This document shows, one piece after another, positions 35,099 to 45,900 of a DNA stretch of 64,000 nucleotides. The DNA is taken from assembly GCF_004193775.1 (NCBI RefSeq), contig NC_041008.1:13969731-14033730 (forward strand), written 5' to 3'. Source of the stretch: Glycine soja. Lineage: Eukaryota; Streptophyta; Magnoliopsida; Fabales; Fabaceae. How positions within the stretch are numbered: position 1 is the first letter of the stretch; the number at the start of each line of letters is the position of its first letter. The position numbers and the translations under genes are program-made. The notes under the pieces are model-generated. The model was not told where the DNA came from, did no database searches, and was given only the letters and a program-made list of their open reading frames with translations.

Positions 35099-36828
35099 GT
35101 TTTTGACTTAGGTACCCAAATTTTATTGGGTCCTTGCATGTTAGTATTAACTGAGGATCCTTTTGGGACCCATATCATTTTGATATTACTGTAATTTTTC
35201 TTGAAGTAGCAAGTTGATATGCCATGTCCTCTTCTTCCACAGTAAAAACAAGTGATAGAATTAGAATTACATTTTTGTGTGGAAGTGGAAAAGTTTTTAT
35301 GAACCTTTTGTAGTTTTTCAGATTTATACCCTAGTCCATTTTTATTAGACACATATCTTTGTTTACTTAATATAACATCTAAATTATTTCTACTATATGA
35401 AAATTTCGCAAGTGAATTTTTTAACTCTTTAATTTCTTTTACATATTTATCACAACAACTACAAGAATCTGTTATTTTCTTGTCATTTATAGTGGAGATA
35501 TTAACTTTTTCATTTGTTTTAGAGATTGAAACTTCATTTCTAAGAAGATCTAATTCTTTGTTTAATTTTGAAATTTCATTTTCTAAATTTGAAATTGTTT
35601 TCTTTGATGATGAAACTAATTTTGCAAGTTTAATTGATTCTTTATGCAAATCAGCAAATGCATCTTGCAATTCATCAAAAGAAATAGATAAGTTGTTTGA
35701 AGATGTTACCTCTTCATCACTTTCGTAACTTTTTGCCATAAGGCAAAGATTTATCTCTTCATTTTCAGAATCATCAGAGGATTCCAAATCATTTTCATCC
35801 CATGTGATGTATGCTTTCTTTAGTTTCTTCTCACTATGATTTTTCTTTTCAGATTTTTCCATCTTTTTCTTGAAGATGGGACAATCAACCCTCAGATGTC
35901 CAGGTTGATTGCATTCAAAGCATTTTAGAGTAGAGGATGAATTTTCTGTCCTTCTCTTTGATTTAAAATTTGGTCGCCTCTGATTTCCTCTTACTTTAAG
36001 AAATTTGTTGAACCTTTTTACAAAGAAACTTAGATCATCATCATCATCAGCATCATTATCCTGATCACTTTCTTCTTGAATTGAGGATGATGCTTTAAGA
36101 GCAATTCCTTTCTTTTTCTTGTCATTTTCTTCATTTTGGTGCAATCTCAATAGTTCCATCTCGTGTTCCTGCAACTTACCAAATAAAGTGGCAAGAGACA
36201 TGTTAGACAAATCTCTTGATTCAGAAATAGCCGTTACTTTGGGTTGCCATTCTCTACTTAAACATCTTAGCACCTTGTTTATAAGATCTTCATTTTGAAA
36301 TTCTTTGCCTAAGGCTGCTAGATGATTTACTATATGTGTAAATCTCTTTTGCATACTCTGAATATTTTCATTTGTATTCATTCTAAATAATTCATACTCA
36401 TGAGTTAGTGCATTTATCCTAGATCTTTTAACATCTGTAGTTCCTTCATGTGTTAATCGAAGAGTGTCCCACATTTCCTTAGCACTCTTGCAATTTGAAA
36501 CTCTGAAATATTCATCCATTCCTAGGGCAGATGTTATTATGTTTTTGGCTTTTAGGTTGTATTGTACTCGTTTTCTATCCTCTTCAGACCATCTATCTCT
36601 AGGTTTTTCTATGGTTATGCTTTCACTTGATGAACTACCATCTATTGAAACTCTTTCTACTGTGGTGGGTATATAAGGCCCTATTTCAATGGCTTCCCAG
36701 ATATTTAGATCTATTGCCTCGATAAAAATTTGCATTCGGGTTTTCCAGTAGTGGTAACCCTCTCCATTAAAGATTGGAGGTCTATTGATAGAATTCCCTT
36801 CTGGAAATAAGGAATTTGCTGAGGCCAT
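35095..36828 (-). CDS. Copia gag polyprotein
   Basis: About 577 codons from the ATG at 36828 ([12 protein letters not shown]). This start is preferred because [16 protein letters not shown], the usual gag beginning, follows directly; the frame is open a little further up, into the primer site. UBN2-type gag domain ~20-230; zinc knuckle [14 protein letters not shown] ~300; coiled-coil region with [15 protein letters not shown] ~400-450; a second zinc knuckle [14 protein letters not shown] ~525. Two knuckles and extra length fit Sirevirus gag. The frame ends VPKSKT then TGA at 35095-35097, overlapping pol. No internal stop. Confidence 0.9.
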   Translation of the reverse strand: MASANSLFPEGNSINRPPIFNGEGYHYWKTRMQIFIEAIDLNIWEAIEIGPYIPTTVERVSIDGSSSSESITIEKPRDRWSEEDRKRVQYNLKAKNIITSALGMDEYFRVSNCKSAKEMWDTLRLTHEGTTDVKRSRINALTHEYELFRMNTNENIQSMQKRFTHIVNHLAALGKEFQNEDLINKVLRCLSREWQPKVTAISESRDLSNMSLATLFGKLQEHEMELLRLHQNEENDKKKKGIALKASSSIQEESDQDNDADDDDDLSFFVKRFNKFLKVRGNQRRPNFKSKRRTENSSSTLKCFECNQPGHLRVDCPIFKKKMEKSEKKNHSEKKLKKAYITWDENDLESSDDSENEEINLCLMAKSYESDEEVTSSNNLSISFDELQDAFADLHKESIKLAKLVSSSKKTISNLENEISKLNKELDLLRNEVSISKTNEKVNISTINDKKITDSCSCCDKYVKEIKELKNSLAKFSYSRNNLDVILSKQRYVSNKNGLGYKSEKLQKVHKNFSTSTQKCNSNSITCFYCGRRGHGISTCYFKKNYSNIKMIWVPKGSSVNTNMQGPNKIWVPKSKT

Positions 36829-36866
36829 CTTTTTCTTGAAGCTTCTAAACTTTGTACAAGAATGAA

Positions 36867-36878
36867 GCTCTGATACCA
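36867..36878 (-). promoter_or_regulatory. Copia primer-binding site (tRNA-iMet type)
   Basis: The minus strand reads TGGTATCAGAGC two bases inside the 5' LTR, the standard complement of the 3' end of plant initiator methionine tRNA. It fixes the element's orientation as minus. Confidence 0.93.
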
Positions 36879-36880
36879 CT

Positions 36881-38046
36881 TGTTAGACAAGTGGCCTCAG
36901 ATATCTTAAGAAGGGGGGGGTTGAATTAAGATATCCGAAACTTTTTCCCCTAATTAAAAATCTATCTTACTTTTTACTTAAGTTATGAATTCCCTTAATG
37001 ACAATCTTCTTAAATATTAATTCAAATGAAGCAACTTGAATATGAATATAAAGCAATAATAAATAAAGGAGATTAAGGGAAGAGAAAATGCAAACTCAGT
37101 TTTATACTGGTTCGGCCACACCCTTGTGCCTACGTCCAGTCCCCAAGCAACCCGCTTGAGAGTTCCACTAACTTGTAAATTCCTTTTACAAGTTCTAAAC
37201 ACACAAGGACAACCCTTCCTTTGTGTTTAGAGATTCTTTACAACAAGAGACTCACAGTCTCTTAATCCCTTAGAGAATGAGAAGAAGAAGAGGAACAAAT
37301 CTCTCTTGAAAGAGATGGATTTTACAGACTGAGCACTCAATTAATTCCTTAATGAATTGCAATTGAATTGGCCAAGGAATTCTTTAAGAGGATAAAATGA
37401 AATTGCTTTTTGAGAGGATAAACACTTTGTAGTTCTGAAAAATCTCTAAGCAATTTCGTGTTTAAGTCACATATATATAGACCATTGGTGGTCATGAGTA
37501 AAGCCTTTGAAAAGTTGTGACTCTTGAAATTATTTTTCTGAAATTCCTGTCTGGTAATCGATTACAGCAATTGTGTAATCGATTACAGCTTTTAAAATTT
37601 GAATTAAAACGTTTACTAACTGCTGGTAATCGATTACCACAATTGTGTAATCGATTACAGCTTTTAAAATTTGAATTAAAACGTTTACTAACTGCTGGTA
37701 ATCGATTACCACAATTGTGTAATCGATTACAGCTTTTAAAATTTCGAATTCAAATTTTTATAGCTGTTATAAAACGTATTTGGCCACTGGTAATCGATTA
37801 CATCCTCTGGTAATCGATTACCAGAGAGTAAAAGCTTTGAAAAACACTTTTTATTTTAAATCACTTGGCCAAACCTTTGCTAATTCAATTAGGAATTCCC
37901 TTCCTAATATTCTAGTGATCATCTTGATGTTGTGACTTGTAATCTTGAAGTATTGTCTTGAATTTTAATCTTGAAAAGCCCATTTGCATCAATTGCAACA
38001 CATCATCATGATCATCATCAAAACATCAAAGCCAATTGCATCTACA
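36881..38046 (-). repeat. Copia 5' LTR (right copy)
   Basis: 1,166 bp, matching 28663-29829 except for one fewer G in the G run near 36913. Contains the same eight palindromes and the same TATA-like box (about 37471-37479). Confidence 0.95.
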
Positions 38047-38051
38047 GCGCC

Positions 38052-40175
38052 CCCCTTGGTCAAGGCCACCACCGTCGAGCCCCTTCACTGGACTCCATCC
38101 ACACAAACCACCTTTGACACCTTGAAGGCAGCCTTAACATCTGCACCGGTCCTCGCCCTTCCCGACTTTCGACTACCCTTCACAGTTGAGACTGATGCAT
38201 CTGCAATTGGAATGGACGCCGTATTATCACAACAGGGCCACCCAATTGCATTTTTTAGCAAACCTTTCAGTCAGAAAATGCTCCGAGCTTCCACCTATGT
38301 CAGGGAATTGTGCGCCATTACCACCGCCGTCAGGAAGTGGCGGCAGTACCTTCTCGGGCACAGCTTCACTATCCTAACTGATCACCAAAGCCTGAAAGAA
38401 CTCATGACCTAGGTCGTGCAAACTCCAGAACAGCATACCTATCTCGCGCGCTTAATGGGCTACGATTATCATATCCAGTATCGCTCAGGGAGCCATAATC
38501 AGGCAGCAGATGCCTTATCTAGGTTACCGGAAGGAGCTTCTCAAGCCTTTCTCATTCTCTCCGTCCCTTGTCTCACTTTTTTAGATGAGCTCCATGACCA
38601 GTCACGCACGAATTCGACCTTTCAGCAAAAGATGCTTGATGTTCAGAATCATCCCGACCACCACCCTGAGTTCTCCATTGCTGACAAACTGCTGTTGTAT
38701 AAAGGCCGTATCTGGTTGCCTTCCGATATACCCATCATCACCACCCTGCTGACAGAGTATCATGCCACCCCCACCGGTGGCCACGCCGGCGTCGCCAAGA
38801 CCGTGGCTCGTCTCATGACCAATTTTTATTGGCCCGGCCTTCAAGATGACGTCTCTCGCTTTGTTGCTCAATGCGTTGATTGCCAAGTCACCAAGTACGA
38901 AACTAAGAAGCTTGCAGGGCTTCTCTGTCCTCTTCCAGTACCCAGTCAACCCTGGTATGACTTATCTTTAGACTTCATTACCAGCTTACCGGCATATCGT
39001 GGCAACACCGTGATCCTTGTTGTCGTGGACCGCTTTTCTAAAGGTATTCATCTAGGAATGTTGCCTCAGAGCCACTCAGCCCTCACGGTGGCCAGATTAT
39101 TCTTGGAAATAGTGGTGAAAATCCACGGCATGCCCAGAAGCCTGGTTTCTGATCGTGATCCCCTCTTCGTCAGTTAACTTTGGCAGGAGCTATTCAAGGC
39201 CAGTGGAACTCAGCTCCGGATGAGTTCAGCCTATCATCCCCAAAGTGATGGGCATACCGAAGTCATGAACAGGGTCGTGGAGCAATATTTGTGCGCGTTC
39301 GTCCACCGACGACCCAAGAATTGGGGCAGGTTACTTCCATGGGTGGAGTGGTCCTAAACACCTCCTGGATGGCGAACACTGGCACTACCCCATATGAAAT
39401 CACTTTTGGTCGTCGGCCATTCAACTTTCCGGAATATCTTGCAGGTTCCTCGAAGGTCGATGCTGTAGATGACCTCTTAATTGAAAGGGATAAGACATTC
39501 CAATTAATTCATAAGAAGCTGTTGAAGGCCCAGAGCAAGATGAAGCTTTACGCGGACAAGCATCGCAGGGATGTTCAATTTGTTCCTGGGGACTGGGTTC
39601 TGGTTCGTCTTCGCCCTTACCGACAGTCCTCCGCCAAAGGGGATCCCTCGACCAATGTGAAATTGGCTCGCCGCTATTATGGCCCATTTCAGGTCACGGC
39701 TAAGATAGGACCAGTAGCATATCGTGTGAACTTTCCGGCAGGTGTACGCATTCACCCGGTGTTTCACTGCTCCAACCTCAAACCTTTTCGGGGCGAGCCC
39801 GGATCCACTCCTGCAATTCCTTTACCACCCAATTTCCATGAGAATCAGCCGCTTATATTTCCCCTTGCCATTCTGGGATCTCGTCGCGCAACAGCTGAGC
39901 CTCACAACCCTTGGCAGGTTTTGGTACAATGGCAGGGGCTCTCACCGGAGGAGACCTCGTGGGAGGATTGGGACCAGCTCCGTCAGGACTATCACCTTGA
40001 GGACAAGGTGATCCTGCAAGGACCGGGGGATGATACAGGTATAGGGTATGAAGAAGAAGATGCTGAGGAAGAAGAAGATCAGAGTTCAGCTCAAGAGAAG
40101 AAAAAAGGGGTGCAAGGAGAAGAAAAGCCCAAAAGAAGGATTGTTAAGCCCAGCTACTTAAAGGATTACGTTTAA
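38052..40175 (+). pseudogene. Gypsy pol, second part (RNase H, integrase, chromodomain), broken
   Basis: Continuation of gypsy pol after the copia insertion. RNase H starts VKATTVEPLHWTPSTQ and includes TVETDASAIGMDAV and TDHQSLKELM, then a TAG at 38410. The frame continues through HNQAADALSRLP, the integrase zinc finger (GHAGVAKT...FVAQCVDCQ), core motifs LDFITSLP and VSDRDPLFV, a TAA at 39175, then AYHPQSDGHTEVMNR. A one-base shift near 39352 leads to NTSWMANTGTTPYEITFGRRP, the GDWVLVRLRPY region, and a chromodomain-like segment (VLVQWQGLSPEETSWEDWD, ~39905-39980). The acidic and basic tail (EEEDAEEEEDQ...KPKRRIVKPSYLKDYV) is encoded inside the 3' LTR. Confidence 0.9.
40019..40030 (+). promoter_or_regulatory. 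Gypsy polypurine tract
   Basis: AGGACCGGGGGA directly abuts the 3' LTR. It is purine-rich apart from a CC, and lies inside the pol coding frame. Confidence 0.6.
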
Positions 40176-40438
40176 AGAAAAGAATACATCTACATAGCAG
40201 CCTCATACACTCAACCTCATGCTTAATAGGAAAATTGTTAAGAGATACATAACCAATTTTGTTACTTCCATATTCTAGAATGATTCCTACTTATCCAGCT
40301 CAACACAATTCTATTATGAAACCACCTATATAATACCATGTAATAATGATTATGAGGCAATGAGAATATTCAAGTTTTCCTTACCTTCTTACTTTCTTCT
40401 TTGAGGAGGATTCTGGACCTCGAATTCCAGAGCCAACA
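40031..40438 (+). repeat. Gypsy 3' LTR
   Basis: 408 bp, begins TGATACAGG and ends GAGCCAACA, followed by the duplicated GGGAC at 40439-40443. The six differences from the 5' LTR are all G to A or C to T in this copy. Confidence 0.95.
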
Positions 40439-40443
40439 GGGAC

Positions 40444-41229
40444 ACAATATTTGTTTTACTATATCTGATTATAGTAAGTCAAACTTATTTGTCAACATAT
40501 ATGTCACGCAAACAAAAACAATGTTCAGATCCTGTAAAGCAAATAAACTCTAATTCTAAACTTCACTCCTAGTCAGAATATATATATTTGAAAAACATGA
40601 TTTAAAAATCGCTTGGTGCTGTTCAAACATAATTTAATAGCATCTCCATAATTACCATTCAACATTCGAACTTTATAATTTACCCTTCTAAGTTCTTCTT
40701 TTTCACTATGATTTATTAAGTACCAACTAACTGTGCGCAGATCCTGCTTCTATGTCACCAATAACATAACACTCTTGTGACTGCATCATGCATGGTTTCT
40801 ATCTTTAAAAATTATAATTAAACTTGACAAATATAAAATTTGTGATTGCATCATACTTCCTTTGTTCTTAATCTTAACATTCTTTCACAGTTTGACATAA
40901 ATTACAAATTATGTAATTTATATAAATTTAGATTAAAATATTCCTATTTATTATTTTACATTTTCTTACATTATTTTCAGGTATTTTATTTATAACTTAC
41001 TGTAAGGATTCAGATTTTTTTACATTTTATCCTTTTTCTAACACTAATGATTCCCTTAAATCCTTAGTGGTCCCCTTTTATTGAGACACATTCACCCTAG
41101 TCCTGCTCTGTACATCTTTCGTAAGTTTTCAACATTTTCTTCATTGTTTTCCTTCTTTTAGATACAAGACAAAATCTATTGACTCCATTATGTTTCTGTT
41201 TGCAATCTTCAGATTAACAGTGGGTCTAA
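40444..41229. other. Non-coding DNA within CACTA 1, no gene seen
   Basis: AT-rich DNA that directly continues the sequence left of the gypsy insertion (25823). No gene seen until the receptor-kinase fragment. Confidence 0.5.
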
Positions 41230-42720
41230 TTTGGTTGAGGGCACTGTTCAATCTACAGAATTTCATGGGAAAGAAAATGCTGGCATGGTGAATGGAAAAA
41301 AATCACTTATTTCATTCATGTCATGCATTGTTTCTGACCCTCAAAACGCTATAGAGACTTGGAAGTCACCGGGTGTTCATGTTTGTCATTGGTCAGTTGT
41401 AAGATGCAACAATGCAAGTGACATGATCATAGAGCTTCATCTCAGTGGAAGCTAACTAGGAGGCACTATTTCCCCTGCTATTGCTAACATCTCTTCCTTG
41501 CAAATTGTTCATCTTTCTGGAAACTGTCTGGTGGGTAACATTCGAAAGGAATTAGGCTATTTGGTACAGGTTGGACAACTCAGTTTGTCTGGGAATTTTC
41601 TTCAAGGGCACATTCCATCCGAGTTTGGTTCACTTCATAACTTGTACTACCTTGACTTGGGAAGTAATGATTTTGAAGGAGACATTCCCCCAAGTGTTTT
41701 CTGTAATGGGACTTGACTGAGTTATGTAGACCTATCTAACAATTCCTTAGGAGGACAAATCCCCTGCAACAAAGGGTGTATCCTTAAAGACCTCAGCTTC
41801 GTATTTCTTTCGTCTAACAAGCTAGTAGGCCAACTTCCTTTAGCTCTTGCAAACTCTACCAGCCTTAAATGGCTTCATTTGGAGTTCAATATGTTGAGTG
41901 GAGAGCTTCCTTCTAAGATTGTAAGTAATTGGCTACAACTACAATTCCTTTAGTTGTCATACAACAATTTTACTAGCCATGATGCTAATACCAACCTTAA
42001 AGCTTTGTTTGCCTCCTTGGTGAATTTATCTCACTTTCAACAACTCGACGGGAAATAATGATGGTGGGAAGCTGCCTCATAACATTGGTGATCTAATTCC
42101 CACCAGCCTCCAACAACCTGACCTAGAAAAAATTTCATATACGGGTCTATACCTTCACAAATTGCCAACCTTCTCAACCTGACTTTGTTAAACTTGTCCA
42201 GTAACCTAATAAATGGATGAATCCCTCCCAGCCTCAGCAACATGAATAGGCTACAATTAATTTATTTGTCAAATAACTCACTGCATGGTGAGATTTCAAA
42301 GAGCTTTAGAAGGGAATTTCAGATCCTGAAAAAGATAAGGCACAGAAATTTAATAAGGATCATGACAATTTGTTGTAGGTCAGAATTTAATGCCCTTGTT
42401 TTTCCCTTGATGCCAAATGGTAGCCTTGACAAACATCTATATTCAAGACAAAGATTGAATGTGGTTCAATTGGTAAGAATCTGCAGTGATGTAGCTGAGG
42501 GAATGTCCTATCTGCACCATTACTCTCCATTCAAAGTAGTGCATTGTGATCTTAAGCCAAGCAATATACTCCTTGATGAACATATCACACCTTTGGTTAC
42601 TGATTTTCGAATTTCAAGCCTTGTACTAAGTGATGAGAATACATCCACCACTGACTGAGCATCTTTCAGTTCAACACATGGTTTGTTATGTGGCTCAGAT
42701 GGTTACATAGCTCCGGCTAT
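41230..42720 (+). pseudogene. LRR receptor-like kinase pseudogene (At2g24130-like)
   Basis: Resembles the plant LRR receptor kinase group that includes At2g24130. An N-terminal LRR cap reads SLISFMSCIVSDPQNAIETW...HVCHWSVVRCNN, then leucine-rich repeats (ISSLQIVHLSGNCLVGNI, LGYLVQVGQLSLSGNFLQG, LYYLDLGSNDFEGDIPPSVF). Stops interrupt at 41453, 41714 and about 41951. From 42242 an LRR (YLSNNSLHGEI) runs straight into kinase subdomain III-IV sequence (REFQILKKIRHRNLIRI), so later repeats, the membrane helix and the ATP-lysine region are deleted. The catalytic loop VHCDLKPSNILLDEH is kept; the DFG position reads DFR. It ends in GYIAP at about 42715, where an intron donor may have been. Likely captured or relic, non-functional. 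Confidence 0.85.
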
Positions 42721-42926
42721 GTACTTGATGAACTTTAAAAAAACTTCGTACCCCATTGCCCAGAGGCTCTTCGTTATGCGAAGGTATGGGGGAGGGATGT
42801 TGTACGCAGCCTTACCCTTGCATATGCAAAGAGGCTGTTTCCGGATTCGAACCCATGACCAACAAGTCACCAAGGCACAACTTTACCGCTGCACCAGGGC
42901 TCGCCTTCATGTACTTGATGAACTTT
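42719..42926 (-). mobile_element. Au-type tRNA-derived SINE with 18-bp target duplication
   Basis: Body at 42737-42908 on the minus strand. Its head, read in reverse complement, is GAGCCCTGGTGCAGCGGT (Pol III A box), then the B box GGTTCGAATCC (42843-42853 on +), the GGAAACAGCCTCTTTGC segment and GGGTAAGGCTGCGTACAA, all characteristic of plant Au SINEs. It ends in a T-rich tail. The duplication ATGTACTTGATGAACTTT flanks it exactly (42719-42736 and 42909-42926). Inserted at the end of the kinase fragment, at or just past a former splice donor. Confidence 0.9.
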
Positions 42927-43851
42927 GATCAAATATTTTTTGTATACTATGGTCATGACTATTATGTGATGATATTTTTCAGAAATTTTGGCCTATGAAC
43001 CACTTTCTATAATAACTTTTAACTGGTAAACTCCAAGCCGAATAATTGATCTGACTACATAATGCAACTACCATGCTTAGTCAATACCTAAGAAATGTTA
43101 TTGAACACAACATCAATAGCTGTTAGGACACTGATTTTATGTTGAATTAGAATTTACTTGGGAACAGAAGAATAAATGTTATTGATTTTGTTTATTTGTA
43201 GAAACAGGTGACTGCTAAGTACTTTTATTGATTTTCAGCACTACCAACTTCATATAATTGTTTTCAACTGATTACTGTACATATCATCATACCACATTTT
43301 CATTATTAATAATAAACTTACCTTAAGGGGTCAGAAAATAACCTAGCATGTTAGGGAGACATTATCTTAGTTCAACTTTGGCAACACAACTTGTGGCTAA
43401 GTCAAATATTGTTTTTTTGGACTCAACAAATCGGTCACTGCTGTAACCAAATACATCGTTTATTCTGGAAGTAACAGAAGAGAACCGTTCATGACGACAT
43501 AAATAATTTGAAACTTCAAAGAAAGTTTCAACATGAAACGGCTTTAATAAGCTATTGTACGGAAAAGGGCCATGCCAAAACATTGAAGGGATAATGAAGC
43601 CAGCGATTCAAACATTGGTGAGAAAAGGAGGTGTAAAGAGGATCACTGGTTTCATATATGAAGAAACTAGAGGATCACTAGAAAAATCTGATTCATGATG
43701 CAGTGACTTAGACTGAACTCACCAAGAGGATGACAGTGACTGCAGTGAAAGTGGTTTATGCCCTCAACAGCCAAGAAAAAAACCCTCTATGGCTTTCAAT
43801 TTTAAAAGTAAGAAAGGAACATTTGATTGAAATCTCACCTAGAATTAAGAG
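42927..43851. other. Non-coding DNA between kinase and lipase fragments
   Basis: No gene recognised. The missing later kinase exons were looked for and not seen. A 73-codon open frame on - at 43362-43583 has mixed composition but matches no family I know. Probably introns or flanks of the captured segments. Confidence 0.45.
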
Positions 43852-44406
43852 GAGATAAACTCCTTGTGGGTGCCAATTTTGCTTCAGCTGGAATTGGAAT
43901 CCTTAATGACACTGGAGTTCAGTTTATAAGTTCATTACACGCTAGTTATTTATCATGTTATGTTCAAAACCTTAAGCATCACAATATATAAACTTAACCT
44001 CAAATGAATTCTACCTAAAATCATATAAGCAATTGTTAAATTTGAAGCTGGTTAGTTAAAAGGATTGTCGTGGAATAAAAAATGATTGTGTAACTTTTGC
44101 AGGTAAACGTAATCAGAATGTATAGACAGCTAGAATATTTGAAGGAGTGTCAAAACCGAGTGAGTGCTATACTTGGAGCTTCAGAGGCTAAGAATAAGCT
44201 GACAAGCAGTAGTGCTCATCACTGTAGGAGGCAATGATTTTGTAAACAACTACTCCTTAGTGCCCAATTCAGCAAGGTCCCAACAGTACCCACTACGTGC
44301 ATGTGTCAAGTATCTCATCTCTGAGTACCAAAACCTTTTGCAGGTAACACCCTTTTGATTAATGAAAAGGATTAACAGTTAATGTCCTCTAATCTCTAAT
44401 ATGATA

Positions 44407-44493
<87 letters not shown>

Positions 44494-45327
44494 CAGAGGC
44501 TATATGATTTGGGAGGACGCAGAGTTCTTGTGACAGGCACAGGACCCTTCTGTTGTGTTCCATCAGAATTGGCCTAACGTGGTAGAAATGGACAATGTGG
44601 TCCTGAACTACAACAAGTTGTAGCATTCTTCAACCCAAAACTCGAACAAATGTTACTTGAACTCAACAGGAAAATTGGAAATGACATTTTCATTGCTGCA
44701 AACACAGCAAAATCTCACAACGACTGAATTACTAACCCCCCAACATTTTCGTACTACACACTACTAATAACTAACTAATCTTCATGTCATGTAATAGACT
44801 GAGGTTGCAGTTGTGTTGCAACCATTGCCATTTGATGTGACCTAAATGTGGTTCATGCTGTTTGCAATAACAATGTGGTTGCTATGTTCGTAGGAACCAT
44901 AATTATTTTGACCGTATGTCATCCATAATTTAAAATTGTTAAAGATTCTATGTTGATTAGTGATATGACCAAATTAAAATATATAAGTGGGGTATGCACC
45001 CAATTCCAAACTCTAAGATAAAACCTTGCTCTAAATTGTGAAGTCATAAAGAATCAAGTAGTAACATTTGTGTTATTGTTGTTTTTGTGTACGATTTGTT
45101 ACATCACAAGTAGCTTGCTATGGGCAAGGACCTTACAATGGACTTGGGCTATGCACACCACTCTCCAACCTTTGCTCCAACAGACAGCAGTATGCATTTT
45201 GGGATGCATTCCATCCATCTGAAAAGGCCAATAGACTTATTCTAGACGAAATTATGTCAGGTTATAAAGGCTACATGAACCCAATGAACCTTAGCACCAT
45301 CCTAGCTTTGGATGCAGTAACCACATG
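43852..45327 (+). pseudogene. GDSL esterase/lipase pseudogene, 5'-truncated
   Basis: Plant GDSL lipases are secreted serine hydrolases. Exon-like blocks in order: RGDKLLVGANFASAGIGILNDTGVQF (~43852-43930); VNVIRMYRQLEYLKECQNRVSAILG (~44104-44180), then after a frameshift [17 protein letters not shown] to ~44344; [26 protein letters not shown] (from ~44497), a stop near 44574, then RGRNGQCGPELQQ...FIAANTAKSHND and another stop; final exon [12 protein letters not shown]...[18 protein letters not shown] (~45106-45327), ending in a normal stop. The DAFHP (Asp-His) motif is present. The first exon with the catalytic GDS serine is absent. Exons and introns are kept, so this is a DNA-level duplicate or capture, not a retrocopy. 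Confidence 0.85.
44415..44489. repeat. (TA)n microsatellite in lipase intron
   Basis: About 37 TA units just upstream of the TTGCAG acceptor of the third lipase block. Confidence 0.93.
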
Positions 45328-45900
45328 AAGATAAACGAACCCAGTAATCCTAGAACTTGTATTCACCTTCCATGCTAGTTCATGACATTTCTCTGTCTAC
45401 ATGTTTTAGTTTATTAATTGTAAGGAAAGTTATATGCTAAAGTTATAAATTCGAATACTATTAAATGCTTTGTTTAGAGGAGTCATGATTCACACCTTCA
45501 ATAAATATTCCAAAAAGTTACTGGCCAATAATTTGACAATGAATCAATAAGGAAAAGGAATAGAATGAGCACCTAACACAAACACAACATACCAAAGAGG
45601 AGAACCACAAGCTATTGAATACCAACTTAGGTTGTTTCAAGGTCTAGCTCTTAAAAGGTACCAGCAAATTTCCCTTAGGAACTATACATCTAATCCAATT
45701 TTGTATATTCCTTTTTTTTCCCAACTGAAACCCTAGTTTAATGTTTTTAAATATTGATATTTTTATTACATATATGTTTCAAATAATCCAAACCTTAACA
45801 AGGCATCAAACAGATAAAATTAAGAAATAACCACTGACTCGTTTGCAGCCAAGTCAACAATGTAGCAGTTGTTATTCACAAAGAACTCATTGATGACCCT
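45328..45900. other. Lipase 3' flank and internal duplication C
   Basis: Likely 3' UTR to about 45500. 45624-45803 is a diverged direct repeat of 24527-24647, with about 60 extra bases in the middle. No gene. Confidence 0.55.

Larger units (their letters stand above)
28663..38046 (-). mobile_element. Young Sirevirus-like Ty1/copia retrotransposon, nested in gypsy pol
   Basis: Complete 9,384-bp element on the minus strand. LTRs lie at 28663-29829 (1,167 bp, its 3' LTR) and 36881-38046 (1,166 bp, its 5' LTR), TGTTAGACAAG...ATCTACA. The flanking 5-bp duplication GCGCC lies at 28658-28662 and 38047-38051. The primer site TGGTATCAGAGC pairs with initiator-Met tRNA. Several purine tracts precede the 3' LTR. 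Domain order is gag, then protease-integrase-RT-RNase H (copia), with a third ORF after pol, as in Sireviruses such as SIRE1. The LTRs appear identical except for one G in a run of 8-9, so insertion is recent. All three ORFs are open; it may be competent or nearly so. Confidence 0.95.
25824..40438 (+). mobile_element. Ty3/gypsy chromovirus with nested copia element
   Basis: A complete LTR retrotransposon: two 408-bp LTRs (25824-26231 and 40031-40438, TG...CA), an exact 5-bp duplication GGGAC on both sides, a primer-binding site after the left LTR and a purine-rich tract before the right LTR. Protein order is gag, protease, RT, RNase H, integrase, chromodomain-like, i.e. Ty3/gypsy chromovirus. 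A 9.4-kb copia element splits pol after 28662 (sequence resumes at 38052). Without it the length is about 5.2 kb. Coding stops lie at 28532, 38410 and 39175, with a frameshift near 39352. LTRs differ at 6 of 408 positions, so the insertion is fairly young but dead. Confidence 0.95.

Noticed and set aside
42737..42908. tRNA gene at the B-box match
   Set aside because: A and B boxes belong to a SINE head with SINE body sequence and an 18-bp target duplication. No tRNA cloverleaf was recognised.
43362..43583. 73-codon open frame on the minus strand between kinase and lipase relics
   Set aside because: No family recognised and no splice context; left as unassigned DNA.
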